A model generated the notes under the pieces. That model saw only the letters and a program-made list of their open reading frames with translations, was not told where the DNA came from and made no database searches. Positions 9,280 through 16,671 of a DNA stretch of 36,203 nt are shown one piece after another (position 1 is the stretch's first letter; each line of letters begins with the position of its first letter). The position numbers were made by a program, and so were the translations under genes. This DNA is from Terriglobia bacterium (GTDB lineage: Bacteria; Acidobacteriota; Terriglobia; Bryobacterales; Bryobacteraceae), in the NCBI GenBank assembly GCA_020073265.1, contig JAIQFN010000060.1, positions 1 through 36,203 on the forward strand. Direction: 5' to 3'.

Positions 9280-9317
9280 CCGAGCCGCGCGCGTCAGCAA
9301 GCGGTCAGCGGATTTCC

Positions 9318-9851
9318 CTAGACGTCCAGAAAATCCTTGGGCACGCCCACCTGCAAACCATCCACCGTCAACCAGCCATGAAATTCGAACTGGAGCTCCC
9401 CGGATTGGATCGCCGGATCGCCGCTCACCAAAGCCTCGGCCGCTTCGATCGAATCCACCGTGAAAATGTACAGCCCGCGCAGCTCGTTGTCATGCAAACA
9501 CTGCCCGCCGATCACGATCGCGCCGGCCTTCTTCCAGGCCTCCAGCGATGCCAGCTTCAAACTGATGAATTCGGACGTTGCGTTGGGTCCGCGCCGCAGC
9601 AGCCCGACTATATATGTCCGGTTAGGATGCGATTCCGCTACGATCACGTCGCGGTAGTCGCGCTTGGCCATCTCCACCAGCGTGCGCACGCGGTTGACGT
9701 CTTTCCGCGAGATCCGCAGAATCACCAACTGGATGCGCTCGGCCCCGTCCGGACTGACGCTCTCGCTGCACTCGTCCAGCAGCCGCGCCACCTCCGGCTG
9801 TTCCGCTTCCGGAAAATACTTCACAATCGCAGCCTGCACCCTTGGAGACAT
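9318..9851 (-). CDS. YciI-like domain protein with N-terminal helical extension
   Basis: 177 residues. Residues ~80-165 match the YCII fold: FISLKLASLEAWKKAGAIVIGG, LRGLYIFTVDSIEAAEALVSGDPAIQSG and FEFHGW, in the order seen in YciI proteins. Residues 1-75 form a separate charged segment (KRDYRDVIVAES) that resembles a helical domain found in other acidobacterial proteins of unknown role. YciI proteins are small ferredoxin-like-fold proteins; a few have chlorohydrolase-like or binding roles, most are uncharacterised. The start is an ATG with only a weak GAAAG upstream. It is divergent from the TPR lipoprotein gene with a 74-base gap. Confidence 0.78.
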   Translation of the reverse strand: MSPRVQAAIVKYFPEAEQPEVARLLDECSESVSPDGAERIQLVILRISRKDVNRVRTLVEMAKRDYRDVIVAESHPNRTYIVGLLRRGPNATSEFISLKLASLEAWKKAGAIVIGGQCLHDNELRGLYIFTVDSIEAAEALVSGDPAIQSGELQFEFHGWLTVDGLQVGVPKDFLDV

Positions 9852-9925
9852 CGCTAACTTTCAACCTAACAGAGCAGGCCTCGATTGTGGGTGAGATTTG
9901 ATCCGGGCTGCAGCTACTAGAGTAC

Positions 9926-12208
9926 GTGTCACCCATCAGAAGCAGCGCCGGTCCGTTAGCCCTCATCCTGGTTGCCCTCTCCGCCTGCAACAGCGACCCC
10001 AGAGTGGCTTCGAAGCGCTACGTCGCGAACGGCAATCAATATTTCGATCGGGGCAAGTATAAAGAGGCGTCGCTGCTGTACCGGCGCGGCCTGGCCAAGG
10101 ACGCCAAGTCCGCCGAAGCATGGTATCGCCTCGGGTTAACCAACAACAAGCTGGCCCTGTACGGAGAAGCGCGCCGCGACTTCACGCGCGCCACGGATCT
10201 GGATCCTGCCAACACCGACGCGTTGGCCAAGCTCGGCGACCTGGACCTGCTCCTCTACGCGCTCGATCCGCGATCCAATCAGGCGGCGCTGGCCGACCTC
10301 AAAGACGTCACCGCGCGGCTCCTCAAGCGAAACAAGCAGTCCTACGACGGCTTGCGCTACACCGCCGAAATCGCCCTCATCCAAAAAGATCTCAAGACCG
10401 CGATCCAGAAATTCGAAGAAGCCAACCAAAGCCGGCCCGATCAGCCTGAGCTGGTGCTGGCGCTCGCGCAGGCGCTGTTCGCCGACCACCAGGATGAGCG
10501 CGCCGAGACGCTGGCCGCCGATCTGATCTCAAAAGAGAAAACCTACGGTCCGATCTACGACCTGCTCTACGTAAACTACCTGCGCACGGGCCGTCCGGCA
10601 CTGGCCGAGGACGTGCTCAAGCAGAAGATCGCCAATAATCCATCCGAGGGCGCGTATCTCATGCAGCTCGCTTATCACTACTACATGACCAATCGCCGGC
10701 CCGAGATGGATTCCACCATCGGCCGGTTGACCGCCAAGCCGGATGCGTTTCCCGATGCGCGGCGCCAGGTGGGCGATTTCTATGTGCGCATCCGCGAATT
10801 CGACCGGGCCATCCAGCAGTACGAACTGGGCCGGAAGGAAAATCCCAAGAGCCAGCGAATCTACTTAAAGAAGATGGTCGAGGTGCTGGCGGCGCAAGGC
10901 AAGAACGCGCCAGCCGCGAGCCTGGCGGCGCGAATTCTCCACGACGATCCCAAGGATCCGGAGGCCATCGCGCTGCACGCGGCGCTCCTGCTCGATCAAC
11001 GCCAGACCAACCAGGCCATCGCCGAGATGGAGCAGCTGGCCGCGAAGCTCGCGGGCAGCCCGCTTCTCCACTACAACCTGGGCCGCGCCTACGTCGCTAG
11101 TGGCGAACGTCTCGACCAGGCGCGCGCACAGTTCCAGGAAACGCTGAAGATCGATCCCAAATTTCTGCCCGCGCGGCTCGGCCTGGCCGAGGTGGAGTTG
11201 AAACGCGGCGAGAGCGCCCGCGCGACGCACTACGCCGAACAGGTTCTGAACGCCGATCCATCCAATCTCACCGCGGGAATGATCCGTGCCCGCGCGTTGA
11301 TCAACATGGCCGAGTACGTCGCCGCCCGCGACCAGTTGTCCGCGATCTTGAAGTTGAATCCGAAGTCGAACGACGCCTGGTTCGAAATGGGCCAACTGGA
11401 TCTGAAGGAGCGGCGCTACGCCGAAGCGGAAACCGCGCTCCAAGCCCTGCGTGATGCCAACGATCCGCGCTGGCTTCCAGGCACAGTCGAATCCCTGGTC
11501 CAGCGCGGGCGTTGGGTCCAGGCAATCCAATTGCTCGAGACCTCGGATCGATCCCACCGATTCCTGCTCGCCAACATTCTGTTTCGCGCCGGCAAATACT
11601 CGGAGTCGGCCGTCCAGTTGCGAACGCTGATCGATCAGAACCCCCGCTCGGCTGAACTCTACCTGCGGCTGGGCGAGTGCAAGGCCGCCCTCAACGATTC
11701 GGCTGGCGCCATCGCCGCGTTCGAAAAAGCGCGCGAACTCGCGCCCAACGACGCCGCACCCGACTTGAACCTGGCCCTGTTGTTCGAGCGTGCCCAGCGC
11801 TACGCCGACGCGCGCAAAGCGTACCAGGAGGCCATCCGCAAACAGCCCGACAATCTCACGGCCTTGAACAATCTGGCCTATCTCGATGCCGATCAGGGCG
11901 TGAACCTGGATCAGGCTCTGGCCTACGCCCAGCGCGTCCGCGCCCGCCGGCCCGACGATCCCGACGTGATCGACACGCTGGCGCTCATCTGCATCCAGAA
12001 GAATCTCACCGACGACGGCCTCAGAATGCTGCGCGAAGCGGTAAGCCGCAAGCCCGGCAGCGCCACTTATCATCTGCATCTGGCGCTCGCGCTTTATCAA
12101 AAGGGCGACCGCGCGACGGCGCGCCAGGAGCTGAACGCCGCCCGCCGGAACAAGCCCACGGGAAAAGAAGAAGACCAGATCAAAGAATTGCTGGCCAAGG
12201 TAGGGTAG
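9926..12208 (+). CDS. TPR-repeat lipoprotein
   Basis: 760 residues from a GTG at 9926. The N-terminus is a lipoprotein signal: a hydrophobic stretch then LVALSAC, Cys at about 21. The rest is almost entirely tetratricopeptide repeats, e.g. AEAWYRLGLTNNKLALYGEARRDF, APDLNLALLFERAQRYADARKAY and LTALNNLAYLDADQGVNLDQALAYA. It is likely membrane-anchored and a scaffold for a protein complex. Architecture and length recall the PEP-CTERM-system TPR lipoproteins (TIGR02917/PrsT type), and the next gene belongs to an exosortase-associated family, so a role in export or exopolysaccharide assembly is plausible. No exosortase is present in the window, so this is only an inference. Confidence 0.88.
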   Translation: MSPIRSSAGPLALILVALSACNSDPRVASKRYVANGNQYFDRGKYKEASLLYRRGLAKDAKSAEAWYRLGLTNNKLALYGEARRDFTRATDLDPANTDALAKLGDLDLLLYALDPRSNQAALADLKDVTARLLKRNKQSYDGLRYTAEIALIQKDLKTAIQKFEEANQSRPDQPELVLALAQALFADHQDERAETLAADLISKEKTYGPIYDLLYVNYLRTGRPALAEDVLKQKIANNPSEGAYLMQLAYHYYMTNRRPEMDSTIGRLTAKPDAFPDARRQVGDFYVRIREFDRAIQQYELGRKENPKSQRIYLKKMVEVLAAQGKNAPAASLAARILHDDPKDPEAIALHAALLLDQRQTNQAIAEMEQLAAKLAGSPLLHYNLGRAYVASGERLDQARAQFQETLKIDPKFLPARLGLAEVELKRGESARATHYAEQVLNADPSNLTAGMIRARALINMAEYVAARDQLSAILKLNPKSNDAWFEMGQLDLKERRYAEAETALQALRDANDPRWLPGTVESLVQRGRWVQAIQLLETSDRSHRFLLANILFRAGKYSESAVQLRTLIDQNPRSAELYLRLGECKAALNDSAGAIAAFEKARELAPNDAAPDLNLALLFERAQRYADARKAYQEAIRKQPDNLTALNNLAYLDADQGVNLDQALAYAQRVRARRPDDPDVIDTLALICIQKNLTDDGLRMLREAVSRKPGSATYHLHLALALYQKGDRATARQELNAARRNKPTGKEEDQIKELLAKVG

Positions 12209-12228
12209 CCTGTTCTACAGGACCTCAT

Positions 12229-12906
12229 TTGCAGCCTCAAGCGCAGAGTCGATGGGCGAGCCTTCCTTACGTGCTGCCGTTCGCCGTGTTCATGGCGTTT
12301 CTGGCGGTTCAAAAATACGTGGCGCTCGCGCCGGTGGTGGAGTACCCGGCGCGCGACGTCTTGTTGATCGCGGTACTCATCGTGTTCTCGCGCAAGGTGA
12401 TCGATCTCCACAGTTCGCACCGGCTCGAAACCGCGGTCATCGGCGTGGCGGTCTTCGTGATCTGGGTGGGACCCGACATGTTGTTTCCCGCCTATCGCCA
12501 GCATTGGCTGTTCCAGAACTCGATCACCGGGGAGCTCGGCAATTCGGTTCCCGAGAGTATCCTGCTGAACCCGGTGGTGCTGTGGTCGCGAATCTTCCGC
12601 GCCGTGGTCCTGGTGCCGATCATCGAAGAGCTGTTCTGGCGCGCCTGGCTGATGCGCTGGCTCATTTCGCCGCGCTTCGAGAAGGTCCCGCTCGGCGCTT
12701 ATCAGACGGCGGCGTTCGCGATCGTCGCGGTGATGTTCGCCGCCGAGCATGGTCCCTTCTGGGATGTCGGCCTGGTGACCGGCGTGATCTACAACTGGTG
12801 GATGGTGCGAACGCGCAGCCTGGGAGATTGCATCCTGGTGCACGCCATCACCAACGCCTGCCTGTGCGGCTACGTGGTGGCAACGCACCACTGGGAATAT
12901 TGGTAG
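12229..12906 (+). CDS. CPBP-family intramembrane protease, exosortase-associated type (TIGR03008-like)
   Basis: 225 residues from a TTG at 12229, chosen because AGGA lies about seven bases upstream and the frame opens straight into membrane segments. Several transmembrane helices are visible (LPYVLPFAVFMAFLAV, VLLIAVLIVF, AVIGVAVFVIWVG, AFAIVAVMFAA). The glutamic intramembrane protease motifs are present: EELFWRAW at 133-140 (EExxxR), AEHGPF with His174, and HAITNACL with His205/Asn209. The overall pattern fits the 'CAAX prenyl protease-related' family found in bacteria with PEP-CTERM sorting. It starts 20 bases after the TPR lipoprotein and is probably co-transcribed. Substrate unknown. Confidence 0.85.
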   Translation: MQPQAQSRWASLPYVLPFAVFMAFLAVQKYVALAPVVEYPARDVLLIAVLIVFSRKVIDLHSSHRLETAVIGVAVFVIWVGPDMLFPAYRQHWLFQNSITGELGNSVPESILLNPVVLWSRIFRAVVLVPIIEELFWRAWLMRWLISPRFEKVPLGAYQTAAFAIVAVMFAAEHGPFWDVGLVTGVIYNWWMVRTRSLGDCILVHAITNACLCGYVVATHHWEYW

Positions 12907-12909
12907 AGC

Positions 12910-13302
12910 CTACCGGAAGTGGCGGCTGTGTTCCTTCAGGATGCAGCGGTCCATTACCACCGTCAGTCCAGCCTGGCGCGCTTTTTCAGCGGCCCGCTCG
13001 TCTTCGACGCCTTCCTGCATCCAGATCGCTTTCGCGCCCAGGCGAATAGCCGACTCCACCAGCGGCATGACAAACTCCGAGCGCCGGAAAATGTCGACGA
13101 TGTCGATGTGCTCCGGAATGTCTTCCAGGCGCGCGTAGGATTTTTCGCCCAGCACCTGGGTTTCATTCGGATTCACCGGGATGATGCGGTAGCCTTCGCG
13201 CTGCATGTATTCGGCCACGCCGAAGGACGGCCGGAATTTCTTGCTCGACAACCCCACCACCGCAATCACGCGGCTCGACCGCAGCAGCTCCGGAATTCCC
13301 AT
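12910..13302 (-). CDS. CoA-binding domain protein (YccU-like)
   Basis: 130 residues. The ATG at 13302 has GGAGG about nine bases upstream, inside the end of the pseudouridine synthase gene, whose TAA lies two bases away, so translation is probably coupled. A single Rossmann-type CoA-binding domain is visible: VIAVVGLSSKKFRPSFGVAEYM near the N-terminus, GYRIIPVNP, then DIVDIFRRSE and AIWMQEGV. The family is widespread and small; it resembles the CoA-binding part of succinyl-CoA synthetase and the exact role is not known. It is last in the scpA operon and ends four bases after the convergent CPBP gene. Confidence 0.88.
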   Translation of the reverse strand: MGIPELLRSSRVIAVVGLSSKKFRPSFGVAEYMQREGYRIIPVNPNETQVLGEKSYARLEDIPEHIDIVDIFRRSEFVMPLVESAIRLGAKAIWMQEGVEDERAAEKARQAGLTVVMDRCILKEHSRHFR

Positions 13303-13304
13303 GC

Positions 13305-14036
13305 TTATCGCTCCTCCATCTTCAGCACCTTGCGAAAGCGCGCGACCTCGGCGGGCGTTAGATGGCGAAACTCGCCGGGCTTGAGCGGACCCAACTCGAG
13401 GAAACCCACTTTCACGCGCCGCAGTTTTTCCACCAGGCGGCCGAAGTTTTTGAACATCAGGCGGATTTGATTCTGGCGGCCTTCGATCAGGCGCACTTCG
13501 TACCACGGGTTCGTTCCGGGCTGGATCAGCTTGAGACCGGCCGGCGCGGTTCGCTTGCCGCCGAGCGGAACGCCTTGCCGAAACTTCTCCTGCTGCTCGG
13601 GCGTGAGCGGTCCGTTGGTTTTCACCACGTATATTTTGGCGACGTGCGTCGCCGGAGCGGTGATTCGCTTGGCGAATTCGCCGTCGTTGGTGAGCAGCAG
13701 CAGTCCTTCGCTGTGGTAGTCCAGACGGCCCACCGGATAAACCCGCGCTTTCACTCCGCGCAGCAAATCGATCACGGTCGGCCGGCCCTCGGGATCGCTC
13801 ACCGTAGTCACGAAGTTCTTGGGTTTGTTCATCGCCAGGTACACCGGCTTTTCCTGAGGGCGAATGCGCTTGCCATCCACCTTGATGTGGTCGCGCTCGG
13901 CATCGGCTTTGGTTCCGAGCTCGGAGATCACCGCGCCGTTGACGGTGACGCGGCCTTCCAGGATCAACTGTTCGGCGCGGCGGCGGCTGGCGACGCCGGC
14001 ATGCGCCAGCAACTTCTGTAACCTCTCCTCGGGCAT
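13305..14036 (-). CDS. RluB/RsuA-family 23S/16S rRNA pseudouridine synthase
   Basis: 243 residues. Residues 1-50 are an S4 RNA-binding domain (LQKLLAHAGVASRRRAEQLI, GRVTVNG). The catalytic domain contains VYLAMNKPKNFVTT and the signature GRLDYHSEGLLLLTNDG, where the Asp is the nucleophile that isomerises uridine. RQNQIRLMF and RVKVGFLELG complete the RsuA/RluB/E/F pattern. The position after scpA-scpB is the usual one for rluB in many bacteria, which favours RluB (helix 69-90 region of 23S rRNA) over RsuA, but target choice is inferred. The start lies four bases after the scpB stop. Confidence 0.92.
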   Translation of the reverse strand: MPEERLQKLLAHAGVASRRRAEQLILEGRVTVNGAVISELGTKADAERDHIKVDGKRIRPQEKPVYLAMNKPKNFVTTVSDPEGRPTVIDLLRGVKARVYPVGRLDYHSEGLLLLTNDGEFAKRITAPATHVAKIYVVKTNGPLTPEQQEKFRQGVPLGGKRTAPAGLKLIQPGTNPWYEVRLIEGRQNQIRLMFKNFGRLVEKLRRVKVGFLELGPLKPGEFRHLTPAEVARFRKVLKMEER

Positions 14037-14040
14037 CCAG

Positions 14041-14706
14041 CTATTCAGCGGCTTCGGCCGGGGCCTCGGAGGGGGCGGGTTCTTCGATCGCGTCGGAAAG
14101 CGACAAGCGGCCCAGCTCTTCGAACTCCTTGAGCGTCGGCAGCTCGCTCAGGTCTTTGAGGCCGAACTGCACCAGGAATTCCTTGGTGGTTTTGTAGAGA
14201 ATCGGTTTTCCGAGCACGGCCTTTCGGCCCGCGGTGGCGATCAGCTTGCGGTCCAGCAGAGTCTTCAAAACGCCGGCGCCCTGGACGCCGCGGATCTCCA
14301 GCACTTCGGGCGCGGTGATGGGCTGCTTGTAGGCGATGAGCGCCAGGGTCTCGAGCGCCGGAAGCGAAAGTTTCAGCGCCGGCTTCAGGTTCTTGACGAA
14401 CGCGCGGATGGCTTCGTGGTGTTCCGGCTTGGTGGATAATTTGTAGCCGCCGGCGACTTCCCGAATGGTGAGACCGCGATCCGCGCGGTTGTATTCGGCG
14501 GTCAGCTCTTCGAGCACCTGGCCCACGCGCGCGGCCGGCTGCTTGAGCGCGGTGGCGATCTGATCGGCCGCGAGCGGTTCGTCGGTGATGTAGATCACGG
14601 CTTCGACGATAGCTTTGAGCTGCGCGTAGTCGAGTTCGAAGACCGGAGCTTCGTCGGTGGTTTGGCCCGCCGCATCCAGGGCAGGCTGTACTTCAGTGGG
14701 TTTCAT
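14041..14706 (-). CDS. scpB: Segregation and condensation protein B
   Basis: 221 residues. ScpB is the winged-helix kleisin-associated subunit of the SMC condensin that compacts the chromosome and helps segregation. Evidence: LKAIVEAVIYITDEPL, the ELTAEYNRADRGLTIREVAGGYKLST segment, LSLPALETLALIAYKQPIT, EIRGVQGAGVLKTLLDRKLI and LYKTTKEFLVQFGLKDLSELP, all conserved in ScpB. The C-terminal tail is acidic and Ala/Pro-rich (EEPAPSEAPAEAAE). It starts six bases after scpA and ends four bases before the pseudouridine synthase, a tight operon. No strong Shine-Dalgarno sequence is visible before the ATG, which fits translational coupling. Confidence 0.94.
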   Translation of the reverse strand: MKPTEVQPALDAAGQTTDEAPVFELDYAQLKAIVEAVIYITDEPLAADQIATALKQPAARVGQVLEELTAEYNRADRGLTIREVAGGYKLSTKPEHHEAIRAFVKNLKPALKLSLPALETLALIAYKQPITAPEVLEIRGVQGAGVLKTLLDRKLIATAGRKAVLGKPILYKTTKEFLVQFGLKDLSELPTLKEFEELGRLSLSDAIEEPAPSEAPAEAAE

Positions 14707-14712
14707 TTCGGT

Positions 14713-15492
14713 CTAGATGTATTCCTGTTCCGCTTCCGCCAGCGACTGGCCGAGCGTTTCATCGAAGGCGCGGTGCTTCTTCAATCCAATGTCGCCGAAA
14801 GCGTCGCGCTGGGTCAACACCAGCGCCTGGCGCCGCACCAGTTCCAGAATGGCGAGAAACAGGCAGATCATTGCGCGGCGGCTCTTCTGCCGCTCGAACA
14901 GCTCGGTGGCCGAGAGGGCCTCGCTTTTGGGAAGATCGCGAAAAACGTTTTCCAGATACCGGATCATGTCCGGGACGCTGACGTCGTCCTGCCTGACCTC
15001 GTACATGGGCCGGTTCTTGGCGCGCTCCAGCACGGCCTGAAAGGCTTTCACCAGATCGAAGATGGTGACATCCAGGCCTTGCTCTTCCTCCTCGGAAAGA
15101 AACTGGTTGATCTGTGGATTGGACCAGGCGACTTCTTCCACCAGCCGCTTCTGCTGGAGCATTTCGGCGGCGTTCTTGAAGCGCTCGTGCTCGAGCAGGC
15201 GGTCCACCAGTTCCTGGCGCGGGTCCTCTTCGCCGGTGATCTTGTCGAGTTCCGGGTCGCGCGGCAGCAGCATGCGCGACTTGATGTGGATCAGCGTCGC
15301 GGCCATGTACACGAACTCGGCGCTCAGCTCGATGTCCAGCTCGGCGGCGCGCTGCATGTATTCCAGGTACTGCTGGGTGATGGACGCGATGGGGATGTCG
15401 TAGATATTGATTTCCTGCTTGCGGATGAGGTCCAGCAGCAGGTCCAGCGGGCCGTCGTACTGCGCCAGATGAAAATTGAGCGGCGATGACAC
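14713..15492 (-). CDS. scpA: Segregation and condensation protein A
   Basis: 259 residues from the GTG at 15492. The open frame extends 43 codons upstream, but that part (Gly/Ala/Pro-rich) does not look like ScpA, whereas FHLAQYDGPLDLLLDLIRKQEINIYDIPIA right after the GTG is the classical N-terminus. EFVYMAATLIHIKSRMLLP, the acidic middle region and the C-terminal winged-helix part (LFLAILELVRRQALVLTQ) complete the kleisin. It bridges SMC heads with ScpB. It is the first gene of the four-gene operon; a separate truncated aspS frame ends 53 bases upstream on the same strand. Confidence 0.94.
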   Translation of the reverse strand: MSSPLNFHLAQYDGPLDLLLDLIRKQEINIYDIPIASITQQYLEYMQRAAELDIELSAEFVYMAATLIHIKSRMLLPRDPELDKITGEEDPRQELVDRLLEHERFKNAAEMLQQKRLVEEVAWSNPQINQFLSEEEEQGLDVTIFDLVKAFQAVLERAKNRPMYEVRQDDVSVPDMIRYLENVFRDLPKSEALSATELFERQKSRRAMICLFLAILELVRRQALVLTQRDAFGDIGLKKHRAFDETLGQSLAEAEQEYI

Positions 15493-15545
15493 TGCTCTTA
15501 GGATAGCAGCGCCGGCCGCGAATCCGTGCGAGCCGGAAGGGCCGG

Positions 15546-15836
15546 TCAGGGCGCCAGCTTGTAGCGATCGCGCGGGTACAGGACCGCCTGGCGCACGTTG
15601 GGAAGGTTCAAGACCTGGCACGTCAGGCGTTCGAGACCGATGGCGAACCCGCCGTGCGGCGGCATTCCCAAATCGAACATGGCGAGGTGACTCTCGAAAT
15701 TGGACGGGTCGATGGAGCGCGAGCGCAGGGCCGCTTCCAGATCCTCGCGCCGATGCAGCCGCTGTCCGCCGGTGGTGATCTCGATGCCCTGGAACAGAAG
15801 ATCGAAGCTGCTGGCAGCGCCGCTCGTGCCGATCAC
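15546..15836 (-). pseudogene. 5'-truncated aspartyl-tRNA synthetase (C-terminal fragment)
   Basis: A 96-codon frame matches only the C-terminal end of archaeal-type/non-discriminating aspartyl-tRNA synthetase, a class IIb enzyme of ~430 residues. SSFDLLFQGIEITTGGQRLH, MPPHGGFAIGLERLT (motif 3, with the ATP-binding Arg) and NVRQAVLYPRDRYKLAP are all recognisable. The anticodon-binding domain and motifs 1 and 2 are missing. The match begins within ~10 codons of the cupin stop, and the frame opens with a GTG that overlaps that stop (AAGTGATC). I infer that a deletion joined the cupin gene to the tail of aspS. It cannot aminoacylate alone; translation by coupling to the cupin gene remains possible. 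Confidence 0.75.
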
Positions 15837-16345
15837 TTGAGCGGTATGGTCGATTCCGGATCCGGCCGGATGATCATGTAAGTAATGTCAGTCTCCAGGT
15901 TGCTCCACCAGTGCGGAGTGCCGCCGGGGATGATGACGACGTCGCCCTTGGTGAGCCGGCGGCTCACGCCGCCCTGGATGCTCGGGCCGACTACGCTGGT
16001 GTGTCCGATGCTCTTGGCCGCGGCGGAAGTATTCACCGGATCGACGATTGTGCCGCCGGTGACCAGCGTGCCGGCGCCGTCCAGCATCTGGTAAACCTCG
16101 GTGACCTTGGTCTGGTGAAAGGTGGCCTGCTGTTTGGCGGACTTGGGGCGGAACACGCCGTAGATGCCGACCCGGTAGCCGCCCACATCCACGACGCGAA
16201 TGGGCCGGTCGCTGACGGCGTCGCGAGGGAGCGCTTTCAGGAAGGCCTGGACTTGGGCGGCGGTGACATCGGTGGCTGGCAGTGGGGCCTGTGCGGCGGC
16301 CAGGAACGGGAACAGGCAGGCAATCGCAGCGACGGTCTTGAGCAT
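15833..16345 (-). CDS. Exported cupin-domain protein
   Basis: 170 residues. The ATG at 16345 has AAGGAG four to five bases upstream. The signal peptide MLKTVAAIACLFPFLAAA is followed by a single cupin barrel: HQTKVTEVYQMLDGAGTLVTGG (cupin motif 1, with His and Glu ligands) and GDVVIIPGGTPHWWSNL (motif 2, with His). A metal-binding beta-barrel is therefore likely, exported to the periplasm. Substrate unknown; such proteins in Acidobacteriota are usually annotated only as cupins. The C-terminal codons overlap the truncated aspS frame by four bases. Its start is divergent from the small protein at 16465. Confidence 0.85.
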   Translation of the reverse strand: MLKTVAAIACLFPFLAAAQAPLPATDVTAAQVQAFLKALPRDAVSDRPIRVVDVGGYRVGIYGVFRPKSAKQQATFHQTKVTEVYQMLDGAGTLVTGGTIVDPVNTSAAAKSIGHTSVVGPSIQGGVSRRLTKGDVVIIPGGTPHWWSNLETDITYMIIRPDPESTIPLK

Positions 16346-16464
16346 GGGATCTCCTTGGGATGCTGGTCTTAGGAATCCATGATGTCACTAATGTTGGCGC
16401 TGGTGGCTTTGCGGTTCAAGGTTTCGATGGGCGCGCCGATAAGACCATCAAGCAGGAACAGACT

Positions 16465-16635
16465 ATGATAAACAGCGTTAGCCAAAGCTCTGGTGTTTCC
16501 AATTCGCACCAGCATGAAGCCCAGCGGACACCGCCGCCCGCGAAAACGAAGGAACATGAGAAGCAGGATTCGGTGCATCTCAGCCAGCAGGCCCAGCAGG
16601 CCGCGGACGCGGATCACGACGGGGACAGCCACTAG
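16465..16635 (+). CDS. Small Ser/Gln/His-rich protein, unknown function
   Basis: 56 residues from the ATG at 16465, with AGGAAC about eight bases upstream. A longer frame from 16360 would run through the cupin promoter, so I prefer the short form. The sequence is hydrophilic and without a signal peptide: a Ser-rich start (INSVSQSSGVSNSHQHE), a Pro/Lys/Glu middle and a C-terminal DSVHLSQQAQQAADADHDG. The 'D-S-V-x-L-S-x-x-A' piece recalls the conserved patch of FlgM-like anti-sigma factors and other small flagella-linked proteins, but the rest does not support calling it FlgM. No function assigned. Confidence 0.5.
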   Translation: MINSVSQSSGVSNSHQHEAQRTPPPAKTKEHEKQDSVHLSQQAQQAADADHDGDSH

Positions 16636-16637
16636 AC

Positions 16638-16665
16638 TTGGCGCGAGGCAGCCGCGGGCTAGAAT
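16638..16665 (+). promoter_or_regulatory. Candidate promoter giving a leaderless mRNA
   Basis: TTGGCG (16638-16643) and TAGAAT (16660-16665) are separated by 16 bases and match the -35/-10 consensus well. The GTG start of the prolyl oligopeptidase begins at 16672, six bases after the -10, about where transcription should start. No Shine-Dalgarno sequence precedes this GTG. Together these suggest a leaderless transcript. Confidence 0.45.
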
Positions 16666-16671
16666 GACTAG

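Noticed and set aside
8119-9300. Upstream extension of the antitoxin to 482 codons
   Set aside because: It would run antisense through the LOG gene; the internal ATG with GGAG and the AbrB domain start at 8118.
10865-12100. 411-codon open frame on the minus strand
   Set aside because: Antisense to the TPR lipoprotein and mirrors its repeats; no family resemblance.
16360-16464. 35-codon N-terminal extension of the small protein at 16465
   Set aside because: It overlaps the leader of the divergent cupin gene and lacks a ribosome site; the ATG at 16465 has one.
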